Shown here: positions 36,794 to 46,206 of the stretch, piece by piece | How positions within the stretch are numbered: the stretch's first letter is position 1 | How the letters are laid out: every line of letters starts with the position of its first letter | Assembly (NCBI RefSeq): GCF_002001175.1 | Contig: NZ_MUNT01000001.1 | Span: 372,001-436,000, forward strand | Length of the DNA stretch: 64,000 bases | Direction: 5' to 3' | Source of the DNA: Rhodanobacter sp. C03 | GTDB lineage: Bacteria > Pseudomonadota > Gammaproteobacteria > Xanthomonadales > Rhodanobacteraceae | Made by a program: the position numbers and the translations under genes | The notes under the pieces: generated by a model | The model's input: the letters and a program-made list of their open reading frames with translations, nothing else | Told to the model about the DNA's origin: nothing | Databases searched by the model: none

Positions 36794-37549
36794 ATGCGCT
36801 TGCTGCAGTCAGTAACCTTTCTCGTATTGTCGTTCGCCGGTATGGCCCTGCATGCGCAAGACATAGCCACGACCTGCCGCGCCAGCAGCAGCTACGACGT
36901 CACGCTGAAGCCGGACAGCCTGCTGTTCGATCGCCCATCGCCGGCACCCTTCCACGTCGAGTTGCAGCAGGGTGCCTTGCGTACCGATGGCGTCGTCGTA
37001 ACATTGAATGCGGAGGATCAGGATCGCCTGGCGCTGTTCGAACGTGAATTGCGCGCACTGGCGCCGCGGGTGCGTACGGTGGCGCAGAACGGAGTGGATA
37101 TAGCAGTTCAGGCGATGCGTGCCGAGGTCGACGGTCTGGGTCTGAGCGCAGATACCCGTGCCGAACTCGATCGCCGTTTGAGCGCACGTGCAAGTGAGCT
37201 CAAGCAGCGCATCGCCGCCAGCCGCAGTACCCATGACTGGCAGGGTGATGCGGCCGATCAAACCATGAACCAGATCGCGGCCGATCTGGTGCCGCTGCTG
37301 GGGGCCGATCTCGGCCAGCAGGCGATCAACGCGGCCCTGAGTGGTGACCTGCAGGCCGCGGCGGATCTGCGTGACCGCGCCGCGGCACTTGCCACCGACC
37401 TGCAGCCGCGTCTGCAGCAGCGGATACAGGCAGCCATACGCCCGCAGGTTGCGGCACTGTGCCCGTCGATCCAGCGGCTGGCCGAGCTGCAGCAAGGCGT
37501 GCGCGGCAGCAACGGCCGGCCATTGAACCTGCTGCAGATCGGCCAGTGA
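36794..37549 (+). CDS. DUF2884 (YggN-like) exported protein
   Basis: This 251-residue protein has a signal peptide ending near LHAQD. The mature sequence has the family features YDVTLKPDSLLF, VELQQGALRTDGVVVTLNAEDQDRL and a helical region with RTVAQNGVDIAVQAM, ending in a Cys (VAALCPSIQRLAEL). This matches the periplasmic YggN/DUF2884 family, whose function is unknown. The long Ala/Gln/Arg-rich helical tail suggests oligomerisation. Confidence 0.8.
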   Translation: MRLLQSVTFLVLSFAGMALHAQDIATTCRASSSYDVTLKPDSLLFDRPSPAPFHVELQQGALRTDGVVVTLNAEDQDRLALFERELRALAPRVRTVAQNGVDIAVQAMRAEVDGLGLSADTRAELDRRLSARASELKQRIAASRSTHDWQGDAADQTMNQIAADLVPLLGADLGQQAINAALSGDLQAAADLRDRAAALATDLQPRLQQRIQAAIRPQVAALCPSIQRLAELQQGVRGSNGRPLNLLQIGQ

Positions 37550-37679
37550 GCAGTGAACCCCGTGGAGCCGACTGTGGGCTGACCGCGATTCGGCAAACTG
37601 CCGCAGGTTAATCTCCCGCTAAGTCGCCAAGGACGACGATGGCACCGTGATTGACCCATCTTCCAGCCAGGAGGCGGCC

Positions 37680-38120
37680 GTGCCGTCGCGCCCCCCGCAA
37701 GCCATCTGCAATGCCTTGATCCGGCGCAGCATCGACCTGCAGCGGCTGTATCGGCATGCCGCCGCAAGTTGCGAGCCGGGGCTGCGGATGGTGCTGAGTG
37801 AGAACGTGCAGACGCTGGACCTGTTGATCGCGGACCTGCAGGCGCAGTTGCGCGCCAGCGGTGACAAGCCGCGCGAACACGGCAGCTGGCACGCTATCGT
37901 GCACCGTCATCTGGCTGGCAGGCTGGTGCATACGATCGTGCGTCGCGACAGCGCCTGGATCGGTGTGCTGGCGCATCACGAGAGTGCGCTATTGCACGCG
38001 TTCGAGAAGGCGATTGCCGCCGTACCGGCAGAGTCGGCACTGATTCTGCGCCGGCAGTTGCCGCGCCTGCGCGGCATCCATCTGGACATGCACAACCTGG
38101 TGGGCAGCGCCCGCTACTGA
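37680..38120 (+). CDS. DUF2383-like four-helix (ferritin-like) protein
   Basis: A helical protein of 146 residues from GTG 37680, chosen because AGGAGG lies five bases upstream; an in-frame GTG at 37647 is less well served. The sequence ICNALIRRSIDLQRLYRHAAA, then SWHAIVHRHLAGRLVHTIVRRD and HHESALLHAFEKAIAAVP, resembles DUF2383/PA2169-type four-helix bundles. Metal-ligand positions are incomplete, so iron binding is uncertain. It is followed by the remains of a DUF924 gene. Confidence 0.65.
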   Translation: MPSRPPQAICNALIRRSIDLQRLYRHAAASCEPGLRMVLSENVQTLDLLIADLQAQLRASGDKPREHGSWHAIVHRHLAGRLVHTIVRRDSAWIGVLAHHESALLHAFEKAIAAVPAESALILRRQLPRLRGIHLDMHNLVGSARY

Positions 38121-38154
38121 TGCAGTGGCGATTCCGATAGCTGCGGTGTCCGTG

Positions 38155-38522
38155 TGTAACCTGTATCGCAGCGAGCCGCGTGCTTGGGCGCAGGACGTTA
38201 AGGCTCAGCGCGTGGCGTTGTCAGCCATCGCCCGTGGCGACGAGCGGCGATTGTCGCCGCTGCAGCGCGTATTCGCCTACGTGCCGCTGGAACACGCTGA
38301 AAACATGGATTTTCAGCAGATCCCGGTGGAACAGTTCGGCGTGCTGCGCGCGGAGATCCCGCGGAACAACGTGAGCGTTGCGCAGAATTTTTCGATTATG
38401 CTCGGTGACATCGCGAGGTGATCGCGTGCTTCGGCCGCTTTCCACATCGCAATGTCGTCCTGGGTCGTCGCAGTACGCCGGAAGAGCTGCTTTATCTCGT
38501 CCATCCGGGCGCCGGTTTTTGA
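38155..38522 (+). pseudogene. Decayed DUF924-family gene
   Basis: Three lesions are visible. Homology begins abruptly at CNLYRSEPRAWAQD with no N-terminal third, continues through FAYVPLEHAENMDFQQ in one frame, then shifts near 38341 into the frame reading ARGDPAEQRER and FFDYAR. An in-frame TGA at 38406-38408 then interrupts before HREVIACFGRFPHRN, and the gene ends at 38522. The PLEHAE and FGRFPHRN blocks are DUF924 hallmarks. The intact family has about 180-200 residues and unknown function. Confidence 0.8.
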
Positions 38523-38552
38523 AACGCATCCCATCATACGAAGGAGAGTGCC

Positions 38553-38837
38553 ATGCGTCGTCTGCTGCTGATACCGCTGCTGGCTTTGAGTCTGGGTGTC
38601 TATGCCAGCTCGACCCTGCGGGTCGGCCAGCAGGTGCTGTCGGTCGGTGACACAGCCGCGCACGCGCTCGATCTGCTGGGTACGCCGGTCTACAAGGAGC
38701 CGGTAGAGAACGCGTTCGGGGCGTTTCGCGGTGAACGCTGGCAATTCCTCCGCGAGGACGGCCATGTGATCACCGTGACCATCATCGCCGGCAAGGTTTC
38801 CTCGATCGAGGACAAGCTTGACGAACGTCGCGGCTGA
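38553..38837 (+). CDS. DUF2845-like exported protein (tandem copy 1)
   Basis: This 94-residue protein has a signal peptide (LLALSLGVYA-SST) and a mature part STLRVGQQVLSVGDTAAHALDLLGTPVYKEP, WQFLREDGHVITVTIIAGKVSSIED. The layout resembles DUF2845/SmpA-like small envelope proteins with a GDs-LlG-P motif. AAGGAG precedes ATG 38553. The next gene is a paralogue. Confidence 0.7.
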   Translation: MRRLLLIPLLALSLGVYASSTLRVGQQVLSVGDTAAHALDLLGTPVYKEPVENAFGAFRGERWQFLREDGHVITVTIIAGKVSSIEDKLDERRG

Positions 38838-38919
38838 GGCGGGTCCACCGCAGCGGTAAGCACTAGCGGATTTCATCAGCCAGATTTCAACAGGATTTCA
38901 TCGGACCAGGGAGCAGGTC

Positions 38920-39240
38920 ATGCGCATGTGTCTCATCATCGCCTTGTTCGTGTTCAGCGCCGCCGTGCAGGCGTCCACTACCTTGCGGGTGGGCAATCAG
39001 GTGCTCACCGCCGGCGACAGTCCCGAGCGCGTCACTGAGCTGCTGGGCAAGCCGTCGTCAAAGTCGCACAAGCACAGTTCGAAAAGTCGCGGCAGCAGTC
39101 GTGGCAGCCGCCGCGGCGGTGTTCGCGTGGTGAGCAAGGATCAGGGTGGAGAGCAGTGGCGTTACCGCCGCGACGGCCGTGTCACCGTGGTGACCTTCGT
39201 CGACAGTCGGGTCAGCGATATAGAGGATCACCGGCTCTGA
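38920..39240 (+). CDS. DUF2845-like exported protein (tandem copy 2) with basic insert
   Basis: A paralogue of the preceding gene with 106 residues. The shared core is STTLRVGNQVLTAGDSPERVTELLGKP, then WRYRRDGRVTVVTFVDSRVSDIEDHRL. Between the halves is an insert of about 20 residues made almost only of Ser, Lys, Arg, Gly and His, absent from copy 1. GGGAG precedes ATG 38920. Function unknown; the basic insert could bind polyanions. Confidence 0.7.
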   Translation: MRMCLIIALFVFSAAVQASTTLRVGNQVLTAGDSPERVTELLGKPSSKSHKHSSKSRGSSRGSRRGGVRVVSKDQGGEQWRYRRDGRVTVVTFVDSRVSDIEDHRL

Positions 39241-39305
39241 CCCGGTCGCGTGGCGGTATCCGGGCCGTCATGCGATAAAGATGAAAATCTGCCGGAGGTC
39301 GTCGC

Positions 39306-40520
39306 ATGAGTATTCCCTCGTCAGCCGACCGCGCCCGTCCGGCGCGGCGCAGCTTGCTTCGCGAGCGTCATGCGAGTGCTCACAGCAAGGTCACCAATAT
39401 CGAGCTGTTCTTCGACCTGGTGTTCGTCTACGCGGTGACCCAGCTGTCGCACACACTGCTGCATGGCCTGAACATGATCGGCGCGCTACAGGTGCTGCTG
39501 CTGTTCCTTGCGGTGTGGTGGGTGTGGGTGTTCACCAGCTGGGTCACCAACTGGCTGGATCCGGAACGCCCGCTGGTGCGGCTGTTGTTGCTGGCACTGA
39601 TGCTGGCCGGGTTGCTGCTGTCGATCGCGTTGCCCGAGGCGTTCGGTGAACGCGGGCTGCTGTTTGCCGGCGCCTACGTGTTCATGCAGGTGGGGCGCAC
39701 GCTTTTCATGTTGTGGGCGCTGGGCAATACCGCGCCGGCGAACACGCGCAACTTCCAGCGCATCACGGTCTGGCTGGTCATCTCCGGTGCGCTTTGGCTG
39801 GCTGGCGGCTGGCTGGACGGCCAATCGCGCTGGACATTGTGGATTGCCGCGTTGGTGCTGGAATACCTCGGGCCGGCGCTGGCCTTTCCGGTGCCGGGTC
39901 TGGGTCGATCGAGTACCGCTGACTGGGACATCGACGGTGGCCATCTTGCCGAACGCTGCAGCCAGTTCGTGATCATCGCGCTGGGCGAGTCGGTGCTGGT
40001 GACCGGGTCGAGTTTTGCCGACACCCTGGCGCAACCGCAGGCGCTGCTCGCCTTCGTCAGCGCCTTCGTCGGCAGCGTGGCGATGTGGTGGATCTATTTC
40101 GATCTGGCAGCCGAGCGCGGCAGCCGCGCGATTCGCCAATCAGCCGATCCCGGCCGCACGGCGCGGGTTGCTTATACCTATCTGCATCTGCTGATCGTCG
40201 CCGGCATCATCGTCAGTGCGGTGGCGGACGAATTGACCTTGCGCGACGCAGCGCAGCACGTCGACACGATCAGCGGCGCCGTGCTGCTGGGCGGTCCCGC
40301 GCTGTATCTGTTCGGCAATGCGTGGTTCAAGAAGACGGTGAACAGCACCAACCTGCCGCTGTCGCATCTGATCGGGCTCGGCTTGCTGGTGGTCTTGGCG
40401 CTGACGCTCACGTACTGGTCGGTGGCTCCGTTGGGCATGGCGACGACGGCCGTGCTGGTACTGGTGGCGCTGTGGGAGGTGTGCTCGTTGCGTACCGTGC
40501 GACAGGCATTGCGCGAGTAG
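39306..40520 (+). CDS. LtrA-family (low temperature requirement A) membrane protein
   Basis: This is a 404-residue polytopic protein with about ten to twelve helices. The family signature KVTNIELFFDLVFVYAVTQLSH is near the N-terminus, and AERCSQFVIIALGESVLVTG is the second conserved block. LtrA was named from Listeria growth at low temperature; the molecular role is unknown. GGAGG lies seven bases before ATG 39306. Confidence 0.9.
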   Translation: MSIPSSADRARPARRSLLRERHASAHSKVTNIELFFDLVFVYAVTQLSHTLLHGLNMIGALQVLLLFLAVWWVWVFTSWVTNWLDPERPLVRLLLLALMLAGLLLSIALPEAFGERGLLFAGAYVFMQVGRTLFMLWALGNTAPANTRNFQRITVWLVISGALWLAGGWLDGQSRWTLWIAALVLEYLGPALAFPVPGLGRSSTADWDIDGGHLAERCSQFVIIALGESVLVTGSSFADTLAQPQALLAFVSAFVGSVAMWWIYFDLAAERGSRAIRQSADPGRTARVAYTYLHLLIVAGIIVSAVADELTLRDAAQHVDTISGAVLLGGPALYLFGNAWFKKTVNSTNLPLSHLIGLGLLVVLALTLTYWSVAPLGMATTAVLVLVALWEVCSLRTVRQALRE

Positions 40521-40611
40521 GCTGTGAACCGAGTCATGCGCTTGTCGCCGTCGGCGAATTTTCATGGCGGGTTTGCTAGTCTGGCGCCGGTTTTTCCATG
40601 AGCCGTCAGCC

Positions 40612-41460
40612 ATGCATGATTTTCTGGAACGCCTGCTCGGGCACGATCTTGCCGAAGCCGTCATCACGAACGGACTGCATCTGCTGGAAGCCCTGATGAT
40701 TCTCTTGCTGGGCATCTGGCTGGCCGCACGGCTGGCCAATGTCACGCAGCGGGCGCTGCAGCGCGCGCGAGTGGACACCACGCTGAGCGGTTTTCTGCGC
40801 AACCTGTTCTACGGCGTGCTGGTGGCGGTGTTGATCGTGATGGCGTTGACCCAGGCCGGCATACCTTCAGCGCCCCTGGTCGCCGCACTGGGCACGGCCG
40901 GACTGGCGGTCGGGCTGGCGCTGCAAGGCTCACTGAGCAACCTGGCCTGGGGTGTGCTGCTTGTCGTGTTCCAGCCCTTCCGTGTCGGTGACTACGTGAC
41001 CGCCGGCGGCATCGAGGGCACGGTGGAAACCATCAACCTGATGCATACGCTGCTGATCCTGCCGGACAACCGCGAGGCGATCGTGCCGAACGCGAAAATT
41101 GGTGGCGACGCCATCCTCAATTTCAATCGCCGAGGTACGCGCCGCTTTGAATTGAAATTCGGCGTCAGCCATCGCGATGACATCGACAAGGTGATGGCCG
41201 CCATCACGCAACTGTTCGAAGCCGACGCACGGATATTGAAAGATCCAACGCCAGGCGTATCGATCGATAGCCTGGCTGGCGAGAAGGTGAACTTGGTCTT
41301 GCGCGGCTGGACCCGAGTCAGCGACAACTCGGCAGTCCAGGCCCAGTTGCTGCGCGCGATCAAGCAACGGATCGACGCGCAGGAGATTGGCATACCGACA
41401 CCGCCGCTGGATATCCGGCTGGTCCAGGGCGTGATACCACCCGTGGCGAAACCGGACTGA
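40612..41460 (+). CDS. Small-conductance mechanosensitive channel, MscS family
   Basis: The protein has 282 residues, close to E. coli MscS (286). Three N-terminal helices include the pore-lining TM3 VAALGTAGLAVGLALQGSLSNLAWGVLLV, with the Gly/Ala packing repeat. The beta domain reads FRVGDYVTAGGIEGTVETINLMHTLL and LPDNREAIVPNAKIGGDAILN, and an alpha-beta domain follows. It releases solutes on osmotic downshock. ATG 40612 is chosen for family length; 40564 is the alternative. The stop is 7 bases from the convergent neighbour. Confidence 0.9.
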   Translation: MHDFLERLLGHDLAEAVITNGLHLLEALMILLLGIWLAARLANVTQRALQRARVDTTLSGFLRNLFYGVLVAVLIVMALTQAGIPSAPLVAALGTAGLAVGLALQGSLSNLAWGVLLVVFQPFRVGDYVTAGGIEGTVETINLMHTLLILPDNREAIVPNAKIGGDAILNFNRRGTRRFELKFGVSHRDDIDKVMAAITQLFEADARILKDPTPGVSIDSLAGEKVNLVLRGWTRVSDNSAVQAQLLRAIKQRIDAQEIGIPTPPLDIRLVQGVIPPVAKPD

Positions 41461-41467
41461 GCCGCCG

Positions 41468-44400
41468 CTACTGCAGCGTCACCGGCCGCCGGTTGTCGCT
41501 GGAAACGCGGTCGATCAGTTCGTTGTACGGATCGATGCCGGCATCGAACGGCTTGCTGTCGACGGTCACGGTGATCGTGCTGTCGCCGTTCGCCACCATC
41601 TGCTTCTTCAGGTACAGCGGCTTGCCATCCTTGCCGTCGACGGGCGCAGCGAACACGCCGATGTCGATCGGGATATCCGGCATGGCGTCGGTTTCCTTGC
41701 CGGTGCCGTCGACGTAGACCTTGCCGGCGTGCACCTTCATGGTCACTTCGTACTTGCCGTCCGGCAGCTTTTTCGCGGTGGCCTCGGTCACGCGATTGTC
41801 GAACAGGGTGATCTTCCAGAAGAAGTCATCTAGCAGCGGCTGCCACTTCGGCCCGGCTGCCTTGGCCAGTGCGTCCATGAATTCCTGCGAGGTGGTGTAC
41901 GGTGGTTGCTGGAAACCCTTGTCGATGAGGAACTGCTTGAGCATCGCATCGAGATTTTTCTCGCCGATGTAATCCTGCAGCGCATAGAACACCAGCGAAC
42001 CCTTGCGGTAATGGATGTACTGCTGGTTCTCCACCTTCGCCAACGGTTCTTCGGCCAGCTTCTCGGTGGCACGACCCACCAGATAATTGTCCAGTTCGTA
42101 CTTCAGGAACTTGTGCATCTGGTCGGCGCCGTACTTCTGCTTCATCACCATCAGCGCGGAGTACTGCGCCAGCGATTCGCTGAGCATGGTCGAACCCTGC
42201 ATGTTGGCGCCGATCACCCGGTGCGCCCACCACTGGTGGGCCACTTCATGAGCGGTGACGTAATAGACATAGTCGATCTTCGACTTGTCACGCAGGTCGG
42301 CAATGAAGCCGATCGACTCGGAGAACGGAATCGTGTTGGCGAACGACTGCGCGAAAGCGGCGTAGTTCGGGAATTCCAGGATGCGCAGCTGGTGGAACTG
42401 GTATGGCGTGTAGTTCGCGTCGTAGTAGTCCAGCGCGTCCTTCGCACCCTGGATCATCCGGTCCACGTTCCATGCATGTGCCGGGTTGTAGTACACCGAA
42501 ACATCCACACCCTTCCACATCTCGTGTTTCACGGCATAGCGTGCCGAGAGGTAGGAGAAGAACGGCAACATCGGCTGGTCCATGACGTAATGGAAATAGT
42601 GCCGCCCGTTCGCGGTCCATTCCTTCTGCAGGTAACCCGGTGCCACCGCGATCTGGTCGGCGGCGGTGGATACCGTGGTATCGAAGCTGATCCAGTCGGC
42701 GTCGTTGCTGAGGTACGTGTTCGCGCGCGCCTTCTCGTCGCCGAGTTTTGGCATCCGCGGCACCTCACCCTTCAGGTCGTATTTGCGGCGGTCGTTGCGA
42801 TCGGTGATCTGCGCTTCCGTCTGGTAGCCGAACTGCGGCAGCACACCGCTGTTGAAGAAGGTTCCGTTATAGGCGAGGAAGCTGCCTTCCGGACTGTTGG
42901 TGAAGCCCTTCGGCGCATATTCCAGGTCGAAGTCGAAGTTCATCGACGCGCCCGGTGCCAGCGGCGTTTTCAGCTTGTAGATGGTGTAGCCGAGATCCTT
43001 GTCCACGCTGACCGTGTCGTGCGGCGCGAAATCCAGCGACTTCAGCGTGAAGCCGTCGGTGTAATTCACATGCAGTTCGCTGATCGGCGTGTCGTGCTTG
43101 TTGACCAGCGTGTAGTGGCCGCGGATCTCCAGCTTGCGCTGGTAGGGATGGATGTCGACATCGGCCTTTACTGCGGTGATGCGCGGCTGCGGCAGATCCT
43201 TGTACTTCGCGTATTTCTTCTCGTAGTCGGCGCGTTGTTTCAACTTGTCGCTGCTGCTCAGGTAATGGTTGAGCACGTTGGTGTTGTAGTAGATCCACGC
43301 GCCGCTGCCGACGAAGGCAAGCAGGCCGAGCGCCAGTGCAATCTTCGTCGGTGCGTGCAGCCGTGCGCGCGCTTCGCGCATCCGCTCGCGCCACACCTGC
43401 CCGGTGCCACGCACCCAGAACAGTGCGGCCAGCACCAGCAATACCACTGCGCAACTCGCCCAGTAGAAGTCGAACCACAGCGCGGCCTTGAGGAAATGCC
43501 CGAAGCCGTTCATGTCCGAATACGGCGTGGATGACACGTTGCCGTAGTTGTACAGGTTCTGTTCCCAATGCAGCAGGCCGAAGCCGATCTGGCAGACGAA
43601 CCACAGGATGGTCAGCAGGTAACCGAGGAACTTGTTGTTCGACAGCACCTGCAGGAACAGCGCCAGTGCCGCCAGCAACGCGAACGGGACCGTATCCAGC
43701 GTCAGTGTCTCCAGATACAGGCCCAGCTCCAGATGCGTGTAGCCGTGTGCCAGCTGCCAGCCGATACCGACCAGCGAGCCGACCAGCTGGAACACCACGA
43801 TCACCGCCAGCAGCGCACCGAGCTTGGCGGTCAGCGGGATCCAGTCCGGCAGTGGGAACGCGTCGGTGACCTCGGCCGAGCGTTGGCTGCGCTCGCGCCA
43901 CACCAGTTCGCCGGCGTAGAAAGTGATGATGATGAACAGCAGCCACTGGAAGCTGCCACGCACGCCGTCCAGTACCTGATGGGTGACCGGCCACGTCGCG
44001 GTGCCATAGATCTGTCCGGACAGCGTCAACACACCAAACAGATTGGCCAGGCCCAGCGCCAGCATGATCAGGAACGGCACGCCACGCAGCACGCCGAACG
44101 TGTCGAATGCGAACTGCGTGCGTAGTTGCAGCAGGTGCGCACCAAGGTTGTCGGCCAGACGCACCTTGGGCAGCGCCAGCGTGGCGTGACCGGCCTGCGG
44201 GCGCAGCATCGGCGGCTCCGCACGCTTCTTGCGCCGCGGCAACTGCAGGCCTTCGCGGTTCGGCCGGAACAGTGCAAACGTGGCGCCGAACATGGCAAGG
44301 CTGACGCCGATCCACAGCAACCGGTTGAACAACAGCACGCCAGTCAGTGCGGGCAGCTCGTGATTGGACTGATACGCCGACCAGTAGCGGGTGGCCAGCG

Positions 44401-45049
44401 CGACCGTGCGCCCGCCGAACGGATCGAGCATGGCGGCAACGTAGTGATTGTTGACGTCCTTGGTCAACTGACCAACGATGCTCTGCAGCACGATGTAGAC
44501 GATTATTCCGATATAGGTGGCCAGCAGCGAGCGCGTGGTAGTGGCCAGCAGAAACAGCAGCGCGGCGATGAACAGCATGTCCGGCACCACCATCACGCCG
44601 AACGCCCACGCATAGCCGTGCCAGCTGGCCGGGCCCAGCCGCAGCGCATCGATCCACGGCATCATGCCGCCGAGCGCGATGCCCAGCGCGCAGGCCAGCA
44701 TGATCGCCAGCGAGGCCAGATAACCGGCGGCAAAGCGGCCACCGAGATAGGCCCCGCGGCTCATCGGCGTGGTGAAGAACAGTTCCGCGGTGCGCTGGTC
44801 GAAATCGCGCAGCGCCGCTCCGGCGACGAATACCGTCACCAGGAACATGCTGAGTAGCGTCAGCACGCTGAGCAGCCGCACGATCACCAGCGGCGCATTG
44901 CGCAGCACATTGCCGCTGGAACCGCCGATGATCACCGCATCGGTGCTGACCAGGGTGAAGGCGAGTGCGCCAAACACCGCGGCGATGATCCAGAACAGCG
45001 GCGCCTTCAGCTGCTGGCGCAATTCAAATCGGAGTATCTCGAAAAACAT
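41468..45049 (-). CDS. ABC-2 type permease fused to M1-family aminopeptidase
   Basis: This 1193-residue protein joins two ABC-2 permease modules (about 1-600, a dozen or more helices, with FELRQQLKAPLFWIIA and FFTTPMSRGAYLGGRFAAGY) to a periplasmic M1 metallopeptidase (about 680-1190). The zinc motif is HEVAHQWW (H934, E935, H938); the next Glu in LSESLAQY is 19 residues on by my count, where classic M1 enzymes have 18. AGGGA precedes ATG 45049; the frame runs on to 46183 by chance. The ATPase gene lies 44 bases upstream in the same operon. It may export and trim peptides, but the substrate is unknown. Confidence 0.9.
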   Translation of the reverse strand: MFFEILRFELRQQLKAPLFWIIAAVFGALAFTLVSTDAVIIGGSSGNVLRNAPLVIVRLLSVLTLLSMFLVTVFVAGAALRDFDQRTAELFFTTPMSRGAYLGGRFAAGYLASLAIMLACALGIALGGMMPWIDALRLGPASWHGYAWAFGVMVVPDMLFIAALLFLLATTTRSLLATYIGIIVYIVLQSIVGQLTKDVNNHYVAAMLDPFGGRTVALATRYWSAYQSNHELPALTGVLLFNRLLWIGVSLAMFGATFALFRPNREGLQLPRRKKRAEPPMLRPQAGHATLALPKVRLADNLGAHLLQLRTQFAFDTFGVLRGVPFLIMLALGLANLFGVLTLSGQIYGTATWPVTHQVLDGVRGSFQWLLFIIITFYAGELVWRERSQRSAEVTDAFPLPDWIPLTAKLGALLAVIVVFQLVGSLVGIGWQLAHGYTHLELGLYLETLTLDTVPFALLAALALFLQVLSNNKFLGYLLTILWFVCQIGFGLLHWEQNLYNYGNVSSTPYSDMNGFGHFLKAALWFDFYWASCAVVLLVLAALFWVRGTGQVWRERMREARARLHAPTKIALALGLLAFVGSGAWIYYNTNVLNHYLSSSDKLKQRADYEKKYAKYKDLPQPRITAVKADVDIHPYQRKLEIRGHYTLVNKHDTPISELHVNYTDGFTLKSLDFAPHDTVSVDKDLGYTIYKLKTPLAPGASMNFDFDLEYAPKGFTNSPEGSFLAYNGTFFNSGVLPQFGYQTEAQITDRNDRRKYDLKGEVPRMPKLGDEKARANTYLSNDADWISFDTTVSTAADQIAVAPGYLQKEWTANGRHYFHYVMDQPMLPFFSYLSARYAVKHEMWKGVDVSVYYNPAHAWNVDRMIQGAKDALDYYDANYTPYQFHQLRILEFPNYAAFAQSFANTIPFSESIGFIADLRDKSKIDYVYYVTAHEVAHQWWAHRVIGANMQGSTMLSESLAQYSALMVMKQKYGADQMHKFLKYELDNYLVGRATEKLAEEPLAKVENQQYIHYRKGSLVFYALQDYIGEKNLDAMLKQFLIDKGFQQPPYTTSQEFMDALAKAAGPKWQPLLDDFFWKITLFDNRVTEATAKKLPDGKYEVTMKVHAGKVYVDGTGKETDAMPDIPIDIGVFAAPVDGKDGKPLYLKKQMVANGDSTITVTVDSKPFDAGIDPYNELIDRVSSDNRRPVTLQ

Positions 45050-45093
45050 ATTCCCGTCCCTGTAATGGAAGACTGCCGAAACAGCGGCTGGCG

Positions 45094-45978
45094 TCAGGCG
45101 GCCTTGGCGGTGGCCTGCGCGCGCAGGCGGCCGAAGTAGACGTCTTCCAGATCGGGCGCGACGGCCTCGAAGCCTTCTTCCGGCCGGGTATCGGCCAGCA
45201 CATGCAGCAGGGTGCGGCCGCCGGCGAGGCGGGTGGACAGGATGTTCATGCGGGCGCGATAGCCGTCCAGCTCGGCCTTGTCGATCGTGCGTCGCCACAC
45301 GCGGCCGTCGAGCGAGCGGATCGCCTCGACAGGCTCGCCACTCAGCAGCACCTGGCCCTGGCCGATGATCGCCATCCGCGAGCACAGGTCGGTGACGTCT
45401 TCGACGATATGCGTGGACAGGATCACCACCACCCGCTCGCCGATCTCGGCGAGCAGGTTGAGGAAGCGGTTGCGCTCCTCCGGATCGAGTCCAGCGGTGG
45501 GTTCGTCCACGATCACCAGTCGCGGATCGCCGATCAGCGCCTGGGCTATGCCGAAGCGCTGGCGCATGCCGCCGGAGTAGGTGCCGAGCTTGCGCTTGCG
45601 CACATCCCACAGGTTCACCTGGCGCAGCAACGCCTCGACCAGCTCGCGCCGCTCGCTCTTTACGGTGACGCCCTTGAGCACGGCGAAATGTTCCAGCATC
45701 GCCTCGGCCGAGACCTTCGGGTACACCCCGAACTCCTGCGGCAGGTAGCCGAGCAGGCGGCGGGTGGCCTGCTTGTCGGCGAGCAGATCCATCTCGTCGA
45801 GCTTGATCGTGCCTTCGTCCGGATCCTGCAGCGTGGCGATCGTGCGCATCAGTGACGATTTGCCTGCGCCGTTCGGGCCGAGCAGGCCGAACATGCCGTT
45901 GGGTATATCCAGCGACACGCCGCGCAGTGCCCGCACTCCGTTGGCGTAGGTTTTCGACAGGTCGCGAATCGTCAGCAT
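45094..45978 (-). CDS. ABC transporter ATP-binding protein (partner of permease-peptidase)
   Basis: A 294-residue ATPase with Walker A LLGPNGAGKSS, Q-loop LGYLPQEFGVYP, signature YSGGMRQRFG, Walker B LVIVDEPTAGLD and the His switch STHIVED. A C-terminal extension of about 80 residues is typical of ABC-2 (drug/Na+ export) ATPases. AAGGAAG precedes ATG 45978. It is the first gene of the operon with the permease-peptidase. Confidence 0.93.
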   Translation of the reverse strand: MLTIRDLSKTYANGVRALRGVSLDIPNGMFGLLGPNGAGKSSLMRTIATLQDPDEGTIKLDEMDLLADKQATRRLLGYLPQEFGVYPKVSAEAMLEHFAVLKGVTVKSERRELVEALLRQVNLWDVRKRKLGTYSGGMRQRFGIAQALIGDPRLVIVDEPTAGLDPEERNRFLNLLAEIGERVVVILSTHIVEDVTDLCSRMAIIGQGQVLLSGEPVEAIRSLDGRVWRRTIDKAELDGYRARMNILSTRLAGGRTLLHVLADTRPEEGFEAVAPDLEDVYFGRLRAQATAKAA

Positions 45979-46206
45979 GGCTTGCTTCCTTGTACCGCCT
46001 GGCGCGGTGTTGGCTGAGTTCCAGATTAGGGCATGGGTTGGGCGTGTGCGTGCGCTCAAGGTCATGCATACGCGTGCGCATGGTTGGCGTTGGCGCGGGC
46101 TTGCGCTGCTTTTGTGCAATACGAATCGGGCACGGCTTCGCTATGATTGAGGTTTCTACGCGTCCGCCATCCCCGAGCGGCACGCCTCGCCATCGCAGGA
46201 GTCATC

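Noticed and set aside
46112..46147. TTGTGC and TATGAT upstream of aceF as a promoter.
   Set aside because: The -10 box is good but the spacer would be 24 bases, and no acceptable -35 lies at 16-18 bases.
41468..46183. A single 1571-codon frame joining the permease-peptidase and upstream DNA.
   Set aside because: The stretch beyond 45049 is an out-of-frame reading of the ABC ATPase gene, which has full Walker motifs and its own ribosome site.
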